This document shows positions 16,966 to 25,644 of a stretch of DNA of 64,000 nt, one piece after another. Position numbers and translations under genes: made by a program. The stretch is from G965218495 sp965218495 (GTDB taxonomy: Bacteria > Bacteroidota > Rhodothermia > Rhodothermales > Bin80): the NCBI GenBank assembly GCA_965218495.1, contig OZ244626.1, positions 4,154,001 to 4,218,000 of the forward strand. The letters are read 5' to 3'. The notes under the pieces were generated by a model. That model was not told the origin of the DNA. It saw nothing but the letters and a program-made list of their open reading frames with translations, and searched no databases. Every line of letters begins with the position of its first letter. Position 1 is the first letter of the stretch.

Positions 16966-16992
16966 AACTTGGGTAAACGGCAGACCTAGGCC
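16966..16992. repeat. Right inverted repeat and target duplication of the IS4-family element
   Basis: AACTTGGGTAAACGGCA (16966-16982) is the complement of 3810-3826. GACCTAGGCC (16983-16992) repeats 3800-3809. The transposase start codon is 42 bp inside this end. Confidence 0.9.
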
Positions 16993-18350
16993 TATAACCT
17001 TTCCTAGTCATCCACTGGGGTTGGGAAGGTCCGCCTTCAAAGCCAGACGACGGAGTCGCCCAGAGGAACCCCCTGAAATGATCCTACCCATGGTCGCGGG
17101 TTACAGATTCGCAAGTAGCCGAATGGCGGTCTGCGTCGCGTCTAGGCCCCAGCATTTCATCCCCGCGCAGCGACTGCCGCGCTCCTCACTACTGGTAATT
17201 CTGAGTTTCACACTTCAACTCACCATCCACCATAGAGCACGCAGTGCATGACGTTGCATCTATGCTGCATGAAACTGTGCCCTTGCAAATAACTCTGTTG
17301 TCGCTTGAGCAGGTTGCACGGCCCTGCTGGCTACCGGCAACCTGGGAAAACATAGCACACGAGCCTAGCCCGAGTGGACTCGCTATCACGATGAATACAA
17401 GGAAAAGCCTCTGATAGAGGTGATTCCCACCGAGTTCGCCAGTTTGGCGCCTGCGTGCGCCCCGTAGGAGGAATCTCATGCTAATGCCCCACCTTTACCA
17501 CTGAACGTGTGCGGAGGCAATGTACACAACTATAAAATGGCAAATTCAGCAAAATCGATGGATCCGCAATACAGGAACAAACGCCATGCAATCCACTCGG
17601 TACGGCCAATGCAAGCATGACAAGGCATCGTCGCAAAGCGAATTGAATGCTCAAGCGTACCTGACGACTTTGAGAATGGAAACAGAGCAACGGTAGCGTA
17701 CTCCCATGGGCCACGTCCGCACCGATCGTTTCAACTGGCACTAATTTTGCTGAATATACCTTAAACAGATCCGATGCAACGCTGCCGATTGGGCTGAAAC
17801 GCGGCGCGGCAGATGATGAGCCCGCATTTACGTACCATAACGGACAGTGTCGCTTATGCGACACTCAATTTGCTGAACGCCCCCCGAAGGGGCGGCAGCA
17901 AACAGCGGTGGTTTAATCGCGCGATGCTGCGTAATCCAATGTCATTTCTCCTGCAACAGCGATCCTGCAAGGCCAGCAGAAGTGGTGGATTGGATGCATT
18001 TTTAGCAACCGCTACAGGCATTGCGCAATTGCGTGGTCGCTGCTGCACAACGCCGCGTGAACGACTCACGCTATTGGCGCAAGAGTACGGTCGCGAAGCG
18101 TGTGCCCTCGTGCTCGATTGTGCCCAGGTTGCTGCACAGATAATCCGTGGTCCAGCGCATAGGGAGCTCGAGCCGGGCGAAACTATTTCCGGCGCACGGC
18201 ACTTAGATGAACCAGGGAGCGCCCCTTACGCCATGCACAGTATAAGAACCACTCGAAAACCAACTCAGTCGGAGGCTCCTCTTCAGAGTACTTGGTGCAT
18301 ATCAACCACTTGGCAAGTGGGCCAACTCCTAGATCGTACCTGGCAGAGCC
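16993..18350. other. long stretch with only one possible small gene
   Basis: About 1.36 kb between the IS4 element and the sugar dehydrogenase gene. Apart from the small frame at 17189-17479, the frames (for example 17481-17864 minus and 17813-18358 plus) have no recognisable domain, and the latter runs into the next gene's start. It could hold decayed genes; I cannot identify them. Confidence 0.4.
17189..17479 (-). CDS. possible small cysteine-rich secreted protein
   Basis: 96 codons. The N-terminal part has a basic stretch followed by a hydrophobic segment (LYQRLFLVFIVIASPLGLGSC) that could be a signal peptide. The remaining ~45 residues contain seven cysteines spaced like a disulfide-rich peptide (CSSD, VICKG, VSC, TSCTAC, KC). 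No family is recognised and the start is uncertain. It stands alone next to a transposon end. Confidence 0.35.
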   Translation of the reverse strand: MRFLLRGARRRQTGELGGNHLYQRLFLVFIVIASPLGLGSCAMFSQVAGSQQGRATCSSDNRVICKGTVSCSIDATSCTACSMVDGELKCETQNYQ

Positions 18351-20042
18351 ATGCGTAGCCGACTCCTCATCCTCAGCGCCACTTTGGCCCTTGCGCCAGC
18401 TGCCCTAGCCCAAACCATGCAGTTGCAGCAGGCCTTTCCTGCACTCCGGTTTGAGCGTCCGGTGGAGTTCCAGCATGCCAGCGACTTACTGTTCGTTGTG
18501 GAGCAGCGCGGAGTTATCTGGGTGTTTGAGAACGACCCTGCCGTGTTGAACGCCACCATCTTCCTTGACATCCACGACAGGGTCTCCCGGGCAAACAACG
18601 AAGAGGGCCTCCTGGGGTTGGCCTTCCCGCCAGACTATGCCACCAGCGGGGCATTTTACGTGTACTATTCCGCTCGAAACCCGCGGCGTAGCATTGTTGC
18701 TCGCTACCAGCGAAGCTCAGCGGACAACCGCATGGCAGATGCGAATAGCGAAGTAGTGTTAATGTCGGTGCCGCAGCCTTATGGCAATCACAACGGCGGG
18801 CAGCTTGCATTTGGACCGGACGGCTACCTCTATATCGGATTGGGGGACGGAGGTAGCGGCGGCGATCCGCGGGGCCATGGACAGAACCGGACCACGCTAC
18901 TGGGTAGCCTATTGCGTATTGACGTCAGCACCACTCCCTACAGCATCCCCGCTGACAACCCGTTTGCGGGCAACACCAGCGGCTTTCGCGAAGAGATTTG
19001 GGCCTGGGGTCTGCGCAATCCATGGCGCTTCAGCTTTGACGAACCCTCCGGGCGGCTGTACCTGGCTGATGTCGGCCAGAATGCCTGGGAGGAAGTTGAC
19101 ATCATCACCAAAGGCGGTAACTACGGCTGGCGAACTATGGAAGGCCCGGTCTGCTTCCGCCCGCCCAGCGGATGTAACCAGTCGGGCCTGGAACTTCCGG
19201 TCCATTCTTATGCATCCGGCGGAGCTCCACGGTCAGTCACCGGAGGCTATGTCTACCGTAGTGCCAGCGTACCGTCGCTGCAGGGTAAATACATATACGC
19301 AGACTACGTCGAAGGCACCATCTGGGCTTTGGACACCGACAGCACTGCGCAGAACACGCGGCTGCTTGACACGTCGTATAAGATATCGTCGTTTGGCCGG
19401 GACCCGTATGGTGAGGTGTTTATCCTGGCCTTTAATGGCAGGCTGTACCGCTTTGAACCAGCGGCGCTGGACTTGGCCCCTACCGTGGAAGATCAGATGT
19501 TTACTGTGGGCACTGCCATCACGCCCCTGGTGCTGCCGGGCGCTACGGGTGGCGTCGTGCCGTATTCCTACACACTTACCCCGGCCTTACCGGCTGGGCT
19601 TGTCTTGGACCAGGCCACGCAAACGATAAGCGGAACGCCGACAGCCCCAGCACCGACCACCGCCTTCTTGTGGGAAGTTTCCGACCGGCTGGGCACAACC
19701 ACCGCGGCGAACTTTACCATCAGCATTGGCGAGGCAACGGCGCGAAAGGAAACAGCGCCCAATGTCGGCGTGATTCTGCATGGCAACTTTCCCAACCCGT
19801 TTTCGCGCACGACGGACATCGTACTTGATTTAGGTCAAGGTGCCCGCGTCGCGGTTTTGGTGCTGGACCTCTTGGGGCGGACCGTCAAAGAAGTGCCCCC
19901 GTACTGGCTGGCTGCCGGCGCGGGGCAACGCATTGCTGTGGATGCCGCGACCATTCCTGCGGGCACGTACCTGTACCGAGTCACCGTCGACACGGGAAGC
20001 ACGCTGCACGTCGAAACCGGTGCGATGCTACGCGTCCACTAG
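18351..20042 (+). CDS. PQQ-dependent sugar dehydrogenase (glucose/sorbosone type) with T9SS sorting domain
   Basis: 563 residues. Signal peptide 1-20 (LALAPAALAQ). Residues ~25-375 form a six-bladed glucose/sorbosone dehydrogenase propeller with conserved NEEGLLGLAF, YGNHNGGQLAFGPDGYLYIGLGDGG (the catalytic-His and calcium/PQQ region), LRNPWRFSFD and DVGQNAWEEVD. Then follows a putative Ig-like He_PIG domain (~380-460, PAGLVLDQATQTISGTPT) and a C-terminal type IX sorting domain beginning GNFPNPFSRTTDIVLDL. It probably oxidises aldoses in the periplasm or at the cell surface. It is convergent with the hydrolase gene at 20062. Confidence 0.9.
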   Translation: MRSRLLILSATLALAPAALAQTMQLQQAFPALRFERPVEFQHASDLLFVVEQRGVIWVFENDPAVLNATIFLDIHDRVSRANNEEGLLGLAFPPDYATSGAFYVYYSARNPRRSIVARYQRSSADNRMADANSEVVLMSVPQPYGNHNGGQLAFGPDGYLYIGLGDGGSGGDPRGHGQNRTTLLGSLLRIDVSTTPYSIPADNPFAGNTSGFREEIWAWGLRNPWRFSFDEPSGRLYLADVGQNAWEEVDIITKGGNYGWRTMEGPVCFRPPSGCNQSGLELPVHSYASGGAPRSVTGGYVYRSASVPSLQGKYIYADYVEGTIWALDTDSTAQNTRLLDTSYKISSFGRDPYGEVFILAFNGRLYRFEPAALDLAPTVEDQMFTVGTAITPLVLPGATGGVVPYSYTLTPALPAGLVLDQATQTISGTPTAPAPTTAFLWEVSDRLGTTTAANFTISIGEATARKETAPNVGVILHGNFPNPFSRTTDIVLDLGQGARVAVLVLDLLGRTVKEVPPYWLAAGAGQRIAVDAATIPAGTYLYRVTVDTGSTLHVETGAMLRVH

Positions 20043-20065
20043 CGAAGGGGCCGACCGATCGCTAG
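20039..20065. terminator. possible bidirectional terminator hairpin between convergent genes
   Basis: CTAGCGA (20039-20045) and TCGCTAG (20059-20065) form a perfect 7-bp stem with a 13-base GC-rich loop in the gap between two convergent coding regions, overlapping both stop codons. No U-tract follows, so a factor-independent role is uncertain. Confidence 0.35.
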
Positions 20066-21318
20066 AAGGTGTCAATCCAGGCCTTGCCTGAAAAGATTGC
20101 AAAACGCGCGCAGCCGCTGTGATCTGCTCCGCGGACGGGCTCTATAAGCTCCACGGACCCTGTGCCGCCCTTGAGCCCCTCCACGGCCGCATAGGCATTG
20201 GCGATCGGCACACGGCGGTCCCCAGAGCAGTGGTACAGCCGAATCGGTGCCTTGGGAGCCCAGCGGTGCACGTCGTTCTCCGCAAGCACCTGCCGAAAGA
20301 AATGGTTCGGGTCCTGCTCAAATTCCGCCACCAATGCTTGGTTAAGCATGTCTCGCATGTTGTCAGGTAGCAGGGCATTGATTTCGCTGGCATCATGCGT
20401 TCCATCCAGCAGCGGTGGAATCAGCGTGTCATAAGGGCTTGTGAAATATTCTGACGGGTCATCAAAGAGCCCGTAGACGTCGTCGTATCCGAGGATCAGG
20501 TACGGCAGGTAGTACGGCGAAGGGTACGGCTCAGTGCTCAGCATTACCTCCACCATGACACCCGAGAGGTCGTACGCACCTGCCATGGGCGTAGACGCGG
20601 TCACAGTGAATTCGGCTGCGTAGTCCTCTTCCAACGCCCTGTGCGCGGCCATCGCCGTATGGCCACCTTGCGAATACCCGGCAAGGAACAGCTGTCCGCT
20701 AAGCGCGAGCTCTTCGTGCTCAGCGAAGTCGTAGGCAGCCCGTAGCATGTCTACAACGGCGGTTGCTGAGGAGGCCGCATGGTGAAACGGATGGACGCCC
20801 GGCGACTCTCCCAACCCCAGGAGGTCGGGCAAAACCGCCAGATACCCATCCGCTGCGTACGCCAGCCCGATGAACTGGCCGGATTCGGACTGCGACGGCG
20901 CCTCATCGTCCCGCAGGATCGTGCCGTGCTGATAGCTCATGACATCCAGCGCGCCGAAGGCCGGGCTGGGCACGGCGATCGCGCCTGAGGCCGTCACAGG
21001 CTCACCCTGCGGGCCGATGGTCTCGTAGAGAAGCTTGTATACGCTTACGTCATATCGGGCAGTCGCGGGTACATTCACCTGCCGCAACTCCGCGTTAATC
21101 TCTGCGAGAGACCGGTCGTAGAGCTTCGTCACGCTTATGGTCTCGCCGCGGCCCTCACGTGGCGGCGTGGGGTCGGTGCCGCCGCTTGTGTCGCACGCCA
21201 GCGGCGCAAGGCAGGTTAGGACCAGGCCAACCACTACCAGCACCTCGAGCTCCGGGCATCTCACGGTGGGCCTGAATGATGCATTGCCTTTGACGGGGAT
21301 GACTGGTGAGATGCCCAT
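20062..21318 (-). CDS. secreted or lipoprotein alpha/beta hydrolase (secretory lipase-like)
   Basis: 418 residues. The ATG at 21318 is preceded by AGGAG. A hydrophobic segment (~25-40) ends in a cysteine (CLAPLAC) that could be lipidated, though the lipobox is not canonical. Nucleophile elbow GYSQGGHTAM at ~216-225. Likely acid CSGDRRVP and histidine ADHSGCARF close the triad. The layout resembles the fungal/bacterial secretory lipase (LIP) family. It begins 7 bases after the GH113-like gene ends, so the two are probably co-transcribed. Confidence 0.75.
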   Translation of the reverse strand: MGISPVIPVKGNASFRPTVRCPELEVLVVVGLVLTCLAPLACDTSGGTDPTPPREGRGETISVTKLYDRSLAEINAELRQVNVPATARYDVSVYKLLYETIGPQGEPVTASGAIAVPSPAFGALDVMSYQHGTILRDDEAPSQSESGQFIGLAYAADGYLAVLPDLLGLGESPGVHPFHHAASSATAVVDMLRAAYDFAEHEELALSGQLFLAGYSQGGHTAMAAHRALEEDYAAEFTVTASTPMAGAYDLSGVMVEVMLSTEPYPSPYYLPYLILGYDDVYGLFDDPSEYFTSPYDTLIPPLLDGTHDASEINALLPDNMRDMLNQALVAEFEQDPNHFFRQVLAENDVHRWAPKAPIRLYHCSGDRRVPIANAYAAVEGLKGGTGSVELIEPVRGADHSGCARFAIFSGKAWIDTF

Positions 21319-21324
21319 TTGCTC

Positions 21325-22383
21325 CTATTCTACACCCATAGTAAACCAGCGCGCGATTACCGCTTCGGCCGGCTTGCCTTGCGGAGAAAAGTCCAGGTAG
21401 TTGCGGCGGCGGCCTGGTTGCGGGGTCCATTTCCAAAGGATCACCCCTTCGAACCACGGCTCATGCCACAGGCTCTCGAAGAATACGTCGAAGAGTCGCG
21501 CCTGCAGCGCATCCGCCGGCTGAACCGTCATGGACTCATTACGCGAAGGCCATCTCCAAGGCTTGGCCGCTGCATCGGGCACATTGCGATACCCAAGCTC
21601 GGTGAAAAGCACTGGGCGCCCCGTACGCGCGGACAGTGCCTTCATCGCTTTCTTGTGCGGCTCCCATCCCTTCAGCAGCAATTCGCGGGACGGCTCGCGT
21701 TCTGTGCTTAGCTCAAAATAGCCCTGAATGCCGATGTAGTCGAGGGAATCCCAAAACGTGACGGCCTCGTACTCTTCCCACCAGTTCGCGGCATAGGTCA
21801 AAGACCCCTGGTACACATCGCGGATGTCTTCAATCAGCGTGTGCCAGAACTGCGGGCGCTCCCTTATGGGTCGGTGAAGTTCGGTGCCGATCACGAGGAT
21901 TGCAGCACCGATCTCTTCCGCCAGGTGGGCATAGTGCATTAAAAACGCGTGGTACTGCGCCTCCCACTCCCGCCATGCATCTTCCGATTCAAAACCTATA
22001 TGCGCGCGCGTCTGACCTTCCGGGCTGTAGCCCCCCGCCCAGATGTGCGGCTTCACAATGACGCGCATGCCCAGGCCGTCGGCCTGCCGCGCCATGATCT
22101 TGATGCCGCGGTCGCTCTCGCTGTACCAGTTGGCATCGGGCCGCATGCGCAGGGCCGGCTCATCCAACTGCCGCTGGTAGGCAAACGAAATCAGCGTTAC
22201 GTGCGTCACGCCCATCGCGGCGAGCCTGGGCAAGACGGTCGGCGGCGGCTCCCGGCGTGCATCCAGCGTTACAGATCGCACCTTGTCTTGAAGGGAATGA
22301 GCTGCAAAGCCACCACCGCAGTGCAGGCTGGTGACCAATAAGCAACTAAATAGTAAATTCTTTCCAGCTCGCCGCACTAACAT
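21325..22383 (-). CDS. GH113-like glycoside hydrolase, exported
   Basis: 352 residues with an N-terminal hydrophobic export segment ending near a cysteine (TSLHCGGG). The rest reads as a TIM barrel: VTLISFAYQ, MRVIVKPHIW, GAAILVIGTELHR (likely acid/base Glu at the end of strand 4), DYIGIQGYFEL and PVLFTELGYRN (likely nucleophile Glu). These blocks are typical of family 113 and related glycosidases acting on beta-mannan-like substrates. Substrate is inferred only from the family. Upstream gene of a probable two-gene operon. Confidence 0.65.
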   Translation of the reverse strand: MLVRRAGKNLLFSCLLVTSLHCGGGFAAHSLQDKVRSVTLDARREPPPTVLPRLAAMGVTHVTLISFAYQRQLDEPALRMRPDANWYSESDRGIKIMARQADGLGMRVIVKPHIWAGGYSPEGQTRAHIGFESEDAWREWEAQYHAFLMHYAHLAEEIGAAILVIGTELHRPIRERPQFWHTLIEDIRDVYQGSLTYAANWWEEYEAVTFWDSLDYIGIQGYFELSTEREPSRELLLKGWEPHKKAMKALSARTGRPVLFTELGYRNVPDAAAKPWRWPSRNESMTVQPADALQARLFDVFFESLWHEPWFEGVILWKWTPQPGRRRNYLDFSPQGKPAEAVIARWFTMGVE

Positions 22384-22451
22384 CTTGCAGGTTTCACCTG
22401 TTCGTCTTATCTAGTTAGGAATAAACGGTTTCGCAATCTGGGAGTCCTGTC

Positions 22452-23744
22452 ATGATTACTCGGCGTTCCTTCTTACGCACAGCAGGTGTTGTTCCTGCCA
22501 CCTTGATTCCGGGCGCGATCCCTCGCGCCCTGGAGGCGATCCACGGTGCCAGCGCCTCGCCGCGCGTGCTGGCACGCGACGAGACCTTCTGGCTAGAGGT
22601 GCAGCAGGCGTTCTCTGTTGACCGCAGCTTGATCAACCTCAACAGCGGAGGCGTCAGCCCTTCGCCTACCATCGTGCAGGAAGCGATGAAGGGGCACCTG
22701 GACTACTCCAATGAGGCACCGGTCTATACGATGTGGCGCATCCTTGAGCCGCAGCGCGAAGGCGTCCGCCAACGGTTAGCGCGAGCATTCGGGTGTGACG
22801 CCGAGGAGATCGCACTTACGCGCAATGCTTCGGAAGGTCTTCAGATCTGTCAGCTCGGCTTGGACCTGGCGCCTGGCGATGAGGTACTGACGACGACGCA
22901 GGACTATGGCCGCATGATCACAACGTTTAAGCAGCGCGAGCGGCGTGATGGCATCAAACTGGTTCAGTTTCCGGTGCCGATTCCGGCCGAGAATCCAGAT
23001 GAGATCGTCCGTCTTTTCGAGGAACATATTTCGCCCAGGACGCGCGTGATCCTGATGTGCCACATGATCAACATCACGGGCCAGATTCTTCCCGTGAAGG
23101 GCGTGGTTCAGATGGCACGCCGCCGTGGCATCCCGGTCATAGTCGACGGCGCACATGCGTTCGGTCACTTCGACTTCACCCATGAGGACCTGGACTGCGA
23201 GTACTATGCCACCAGTCTGCACAAATGGCTTTTGGCCCCGCACGGCACGGGCATGCTGTACGTGCGAAAGGACAAGATTGGCGGCCTCTGGCCGCTGATG
23301 GCCGCGCCTGAAGGCATGGATGAGGACATTCGCAAGTACGAAGAGATTGGTACGCACCCGGCGGCTAACTTCATCGCAATTGCGGACGCGTTGACCTTTC
23401 ACCAGGGCATTGGCGCCAAGCGGAAAGAGGAGCGCCTGCGCTATCTGCGAGACTACTGGGCCAATCGCCTGCTCGCGCACGATCGGGTACGCCTGCACAC
23501 TAGCCTTAAGCCGGAGTATTCGTGCTGCATTGGAACGGTGGAGATTGAGGGCGTAGATACCAGTGACGTAGGCACGTATTTATGGGATATGCACCGCATC
23601 ATCGCAACGCCCATCAAGCATGCTGAATTTGAGGGCCTGCGTGTAACCGCGAACGTGTTTACTACGCTGGAAGAGCTGGACCGCTTTGTTGATGCCATGG
23701 AGCACATCATAAAGCACGGCATACCCGTGAAAGAAGAAGGCTGA
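22452..23744 (+). CDS. Tat-exported PLP-dependent aminotransferase class V-fold enzyme
   Basis: 430 residues. The N terminus MITRRSFLRTAG carries a twin-arginine signal (RRSFL). The rest is a class V aminotransferase fold like isopenicillin-N epimerase/cysteine desulfurase relatives: ALTRNASEGLQI (phosphate binding), VDGAHAFGHFDF (Asp contacting the PLP ring) and TSLHKWLLAPHGTGMLYV with the PLP lysine at about residue 258. The reaction is not predictable from sequence. It overlaps the start of the lhgO remnant, suggesting coupling. Confidence 0.85.
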   Translation: MITRRSFLRTAGVVPATLIPGAIPRALEAIHGASASPRVLARDETFWLEVQQAFSVDRSLINLNSGGVSPSPTIVQEAMKGHLDYSNEAPVYTMWRILEPQREGVRQRLARAFGCDAEEIALTRNASEGLQICQLGLDLAPGDEVLTTTQDYGRMITTFKQRERRDGIKLVQFPVPIPAENPDEIVRLFEEHISPRTRVILMCHMINITGQILPVKGVVQMARRRGIPVIVDGAHAFGHFDFTHEDLDCEYYATSLHKWLLAPHGTGMLYVRKDKIGGLWPLMAAPEGMDEDIRKYEEIGTHPAANFIAIADALTFHQGIGAKRKEERLRYLRDYWANRLLAHDRVRLHTSLKPEYSCCIGTVEIEGVDTSDVGTYLWDMHRIIATPIKHAEFEGLRVTANVFTTLEELDRFVDAMEHIIKHGIPVKEEG

Positions 23745-24940
23745 AACTTGGCTACGACATTGCCATCATTGGCGGCGGCATTGTAGGGCTCGCGACTGCC
23801 TACCAGCTATCTCGCGGCACCCGCCGCCGCGTCGTCGTCCTCGAAAAGGAACCACATCTCGGCCTGCGCCAGTCCAGCCGAAATTCGGGCGTCATACATT
23901 CTGGAGTCTACTACGAACCCGGCTCGCGCCAGGCACAATTGTGCTTGAGCGGTAAGCGTCGTCTGCTGGCGTTCTGTGAGCAGGAAGGCGTCCCGCATGA
24001 GATGTGCGGCAAGGTCATTGTTGCGACGACGGAGCCGGAAGTGGCACGGATCCGGATGCTCCGTGACCGCGGCCGGCAAAATGGGGTGCGGTGCGCACTG
24101 CTGGGCCCGGAAGCACTGCAAGAGCGGGAACCTCATGCCCAAGGGCTGGCCGCCCTGTTGGTCCAGGACGCCGGTATCGTTGACTATCGTGCCGCGCTCT
24201 TGCGCAAGGCTGCGCGGGCCGAGGAGCAAGGGGTGACGGTCGTGACGAAGGCACCGGTTCAGAAGATTCGTGCTACCACGAGCCAAGTGACGCTGGTTAC
24301 GCCTGATTGCGCTACTGAGGCGCGTCAGGTTCTAAACTGCGCCGGACTCTTTGCAGACCAAATGGCAATGCTGGGTGGCCAGAGGCCTTCCGTGCGCATC
24401 GTGCCGTTCCGCGGGGAATACTACAGCCTGCGGGCTGATGTCAAAGATCGCTGCCGGCATCTCATCTACCCGGCTGGCAATGCAGCGCTGCCGTTATTGG
24501 GAATCCACCTCACACGCATGACCGACGGGCATGTGTTCTGCGGGCCCAGCGCCGTATTGGGGTTCGCGCGCGAAGGATACCACCTGTCCACAGTGAATCC
24601 GGAGAACTTGGCTGGCACCCTCGCCTACGGTGGCTTCCTACGCCTTGCTGCACGCCATTGGTGACCTGGCCTGGCGGAGATAGCTCGCGCAGTAAGCAAG
24701 CGCCTTTACCTGCGGTCGCTGCAAAGGCTGGTGCCAAGCATCACCGCGAAAGACCTCATGCCAGCGAGATCAGGCGTGCGGGCCATGTGCGTTTCACCGG
24801 CAGGAGAGTTGGTTCGCGGAATGCACCTTTGTAAGTCCGAGCGCATGGTCAGCGCAATCGGTACCGCTTCGTCTAGCGCCACGGCGTCACTGAGTATCGG
24901 GCTCAAACTTGCGCAAATGATGGACGCGCGCTGCCAGTAG
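23741..24940 (+). pseudogene. lhgO: L-2-hydroxyglutarate oxidase, broken by a frameshift
   Basis: The frame starting near 23741 reads LGYDIAIIGGGIVGLATAYQ (FAD-binding Rossmann motif), SSRNSGVIHSGVYY and, near its end, GIHLTRMTDGHVFCGPSAVLGFAREGY, all diagnostic of LhgO. It hits a stop at 24661, after ARHW. The conserved C terminus continues in another frame from about 24670 (GLAEIARAVSKRLYLRSLQRLVPS) to a stop at 24940. Small indels around 24661 therefore split the gene. The likely start is a non-ATG codon (CTG 23741) overlapping the previous stop. The enzyme would oxidise L-2-hydroxyglutarate at the membrane. A sequencing error cannot be excluded. Confidence 0.8.
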
Positions 24941-25644
24941 CCAGTGGATATAACTGCTTATGCACATTCGGGTACGGCGCCCTTGCCGTGCGCCACCAGA
25001 CTAATATTGAGACCTCAAGCGGCAGCAGCGCAGTTGCCGTGATAGGGAACCGGTACCCGCCCGACTGGGACCCGGTGGATTTCATCCCTCGGGCAGCTAG
25101 CTATTCAGAAGCACCGCGGCATTGGGAGTAGGCAAGCGCGCAGCGACATTCTCAAGCTCGGTCATTGCCGCGGTATATACAATCGCCCGTGATTCGGCGC
25201 AATCGGTCAGCGAGGCCAGGCATACCGAGCGGACGAATCCCGGTAGCCCCAAGTCACCCAGGTTACGGACTATGCGGATCCTATGCCCCACCGACAGCAC
25301 ATGTAACACCGGAGTGGGCGCCCACGCAGACCTGGAATCGGAAACAGGCTGCACCAAAGTCATTTGTTTTGCGGCCAATGGGCCGCGAAAGTGGAAGCGC
25401 TTATACACGCATCGTGGCGCATCACCGCCTGAGCTCTGAGCGGGGCCGCACTACAAGTTTGACCTATGTCGCTCTGCGTCCTCCGGCTTCCTGCGTGCCA
25501 CCGTACTCGTTGCTCCGGTCGAGGAAGCTTGCGCTCGCCGCCTGGGCGAGTGCCATGCGACGCAGGACTCTCTCCAAGGAGTCCGCGGGACCTGCTTCCG
25601 CCAAATTACGGGCTAAGCCGCAATCGAAAGCTGAACACGCGCTG
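24941..25644. other. stretch without a supported gene
   Basis: About 700 bp downstream of two converging transcription units. Short frames on both strands have no recognisable content. Confidence 0.4.

Larger units (their letters stand above)
3810..16982 (-). mobile_element. IS4-family insertion sequence carrying a nested group II intron array
   Basis: Bounded by 17-bp perfect inverted repeats and 10-bp direct duplications. Total length is 13,173 bp, of which 10,550 bp (4356-14905) is intron nest, leaving an ancestral element of about 2,623 bp. Its only gene is a 760-residue transposase read on the minus strand from 16924 and finishing at 4092, with the nest between exons. Bases 3827-4091 are a non-coding subterminal region. 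The element inserted into sequence in which I see no gene on either side. Confidence 0.88.

Noticed and set aside
17813..18358. 181-codon plus-strand frame upstream of the sugar dehydrogenase
   Set aside because: No recognisable domain or ribosome binding site, overlaps the next gene's start, and its composition resembles the gene-free surroundings.
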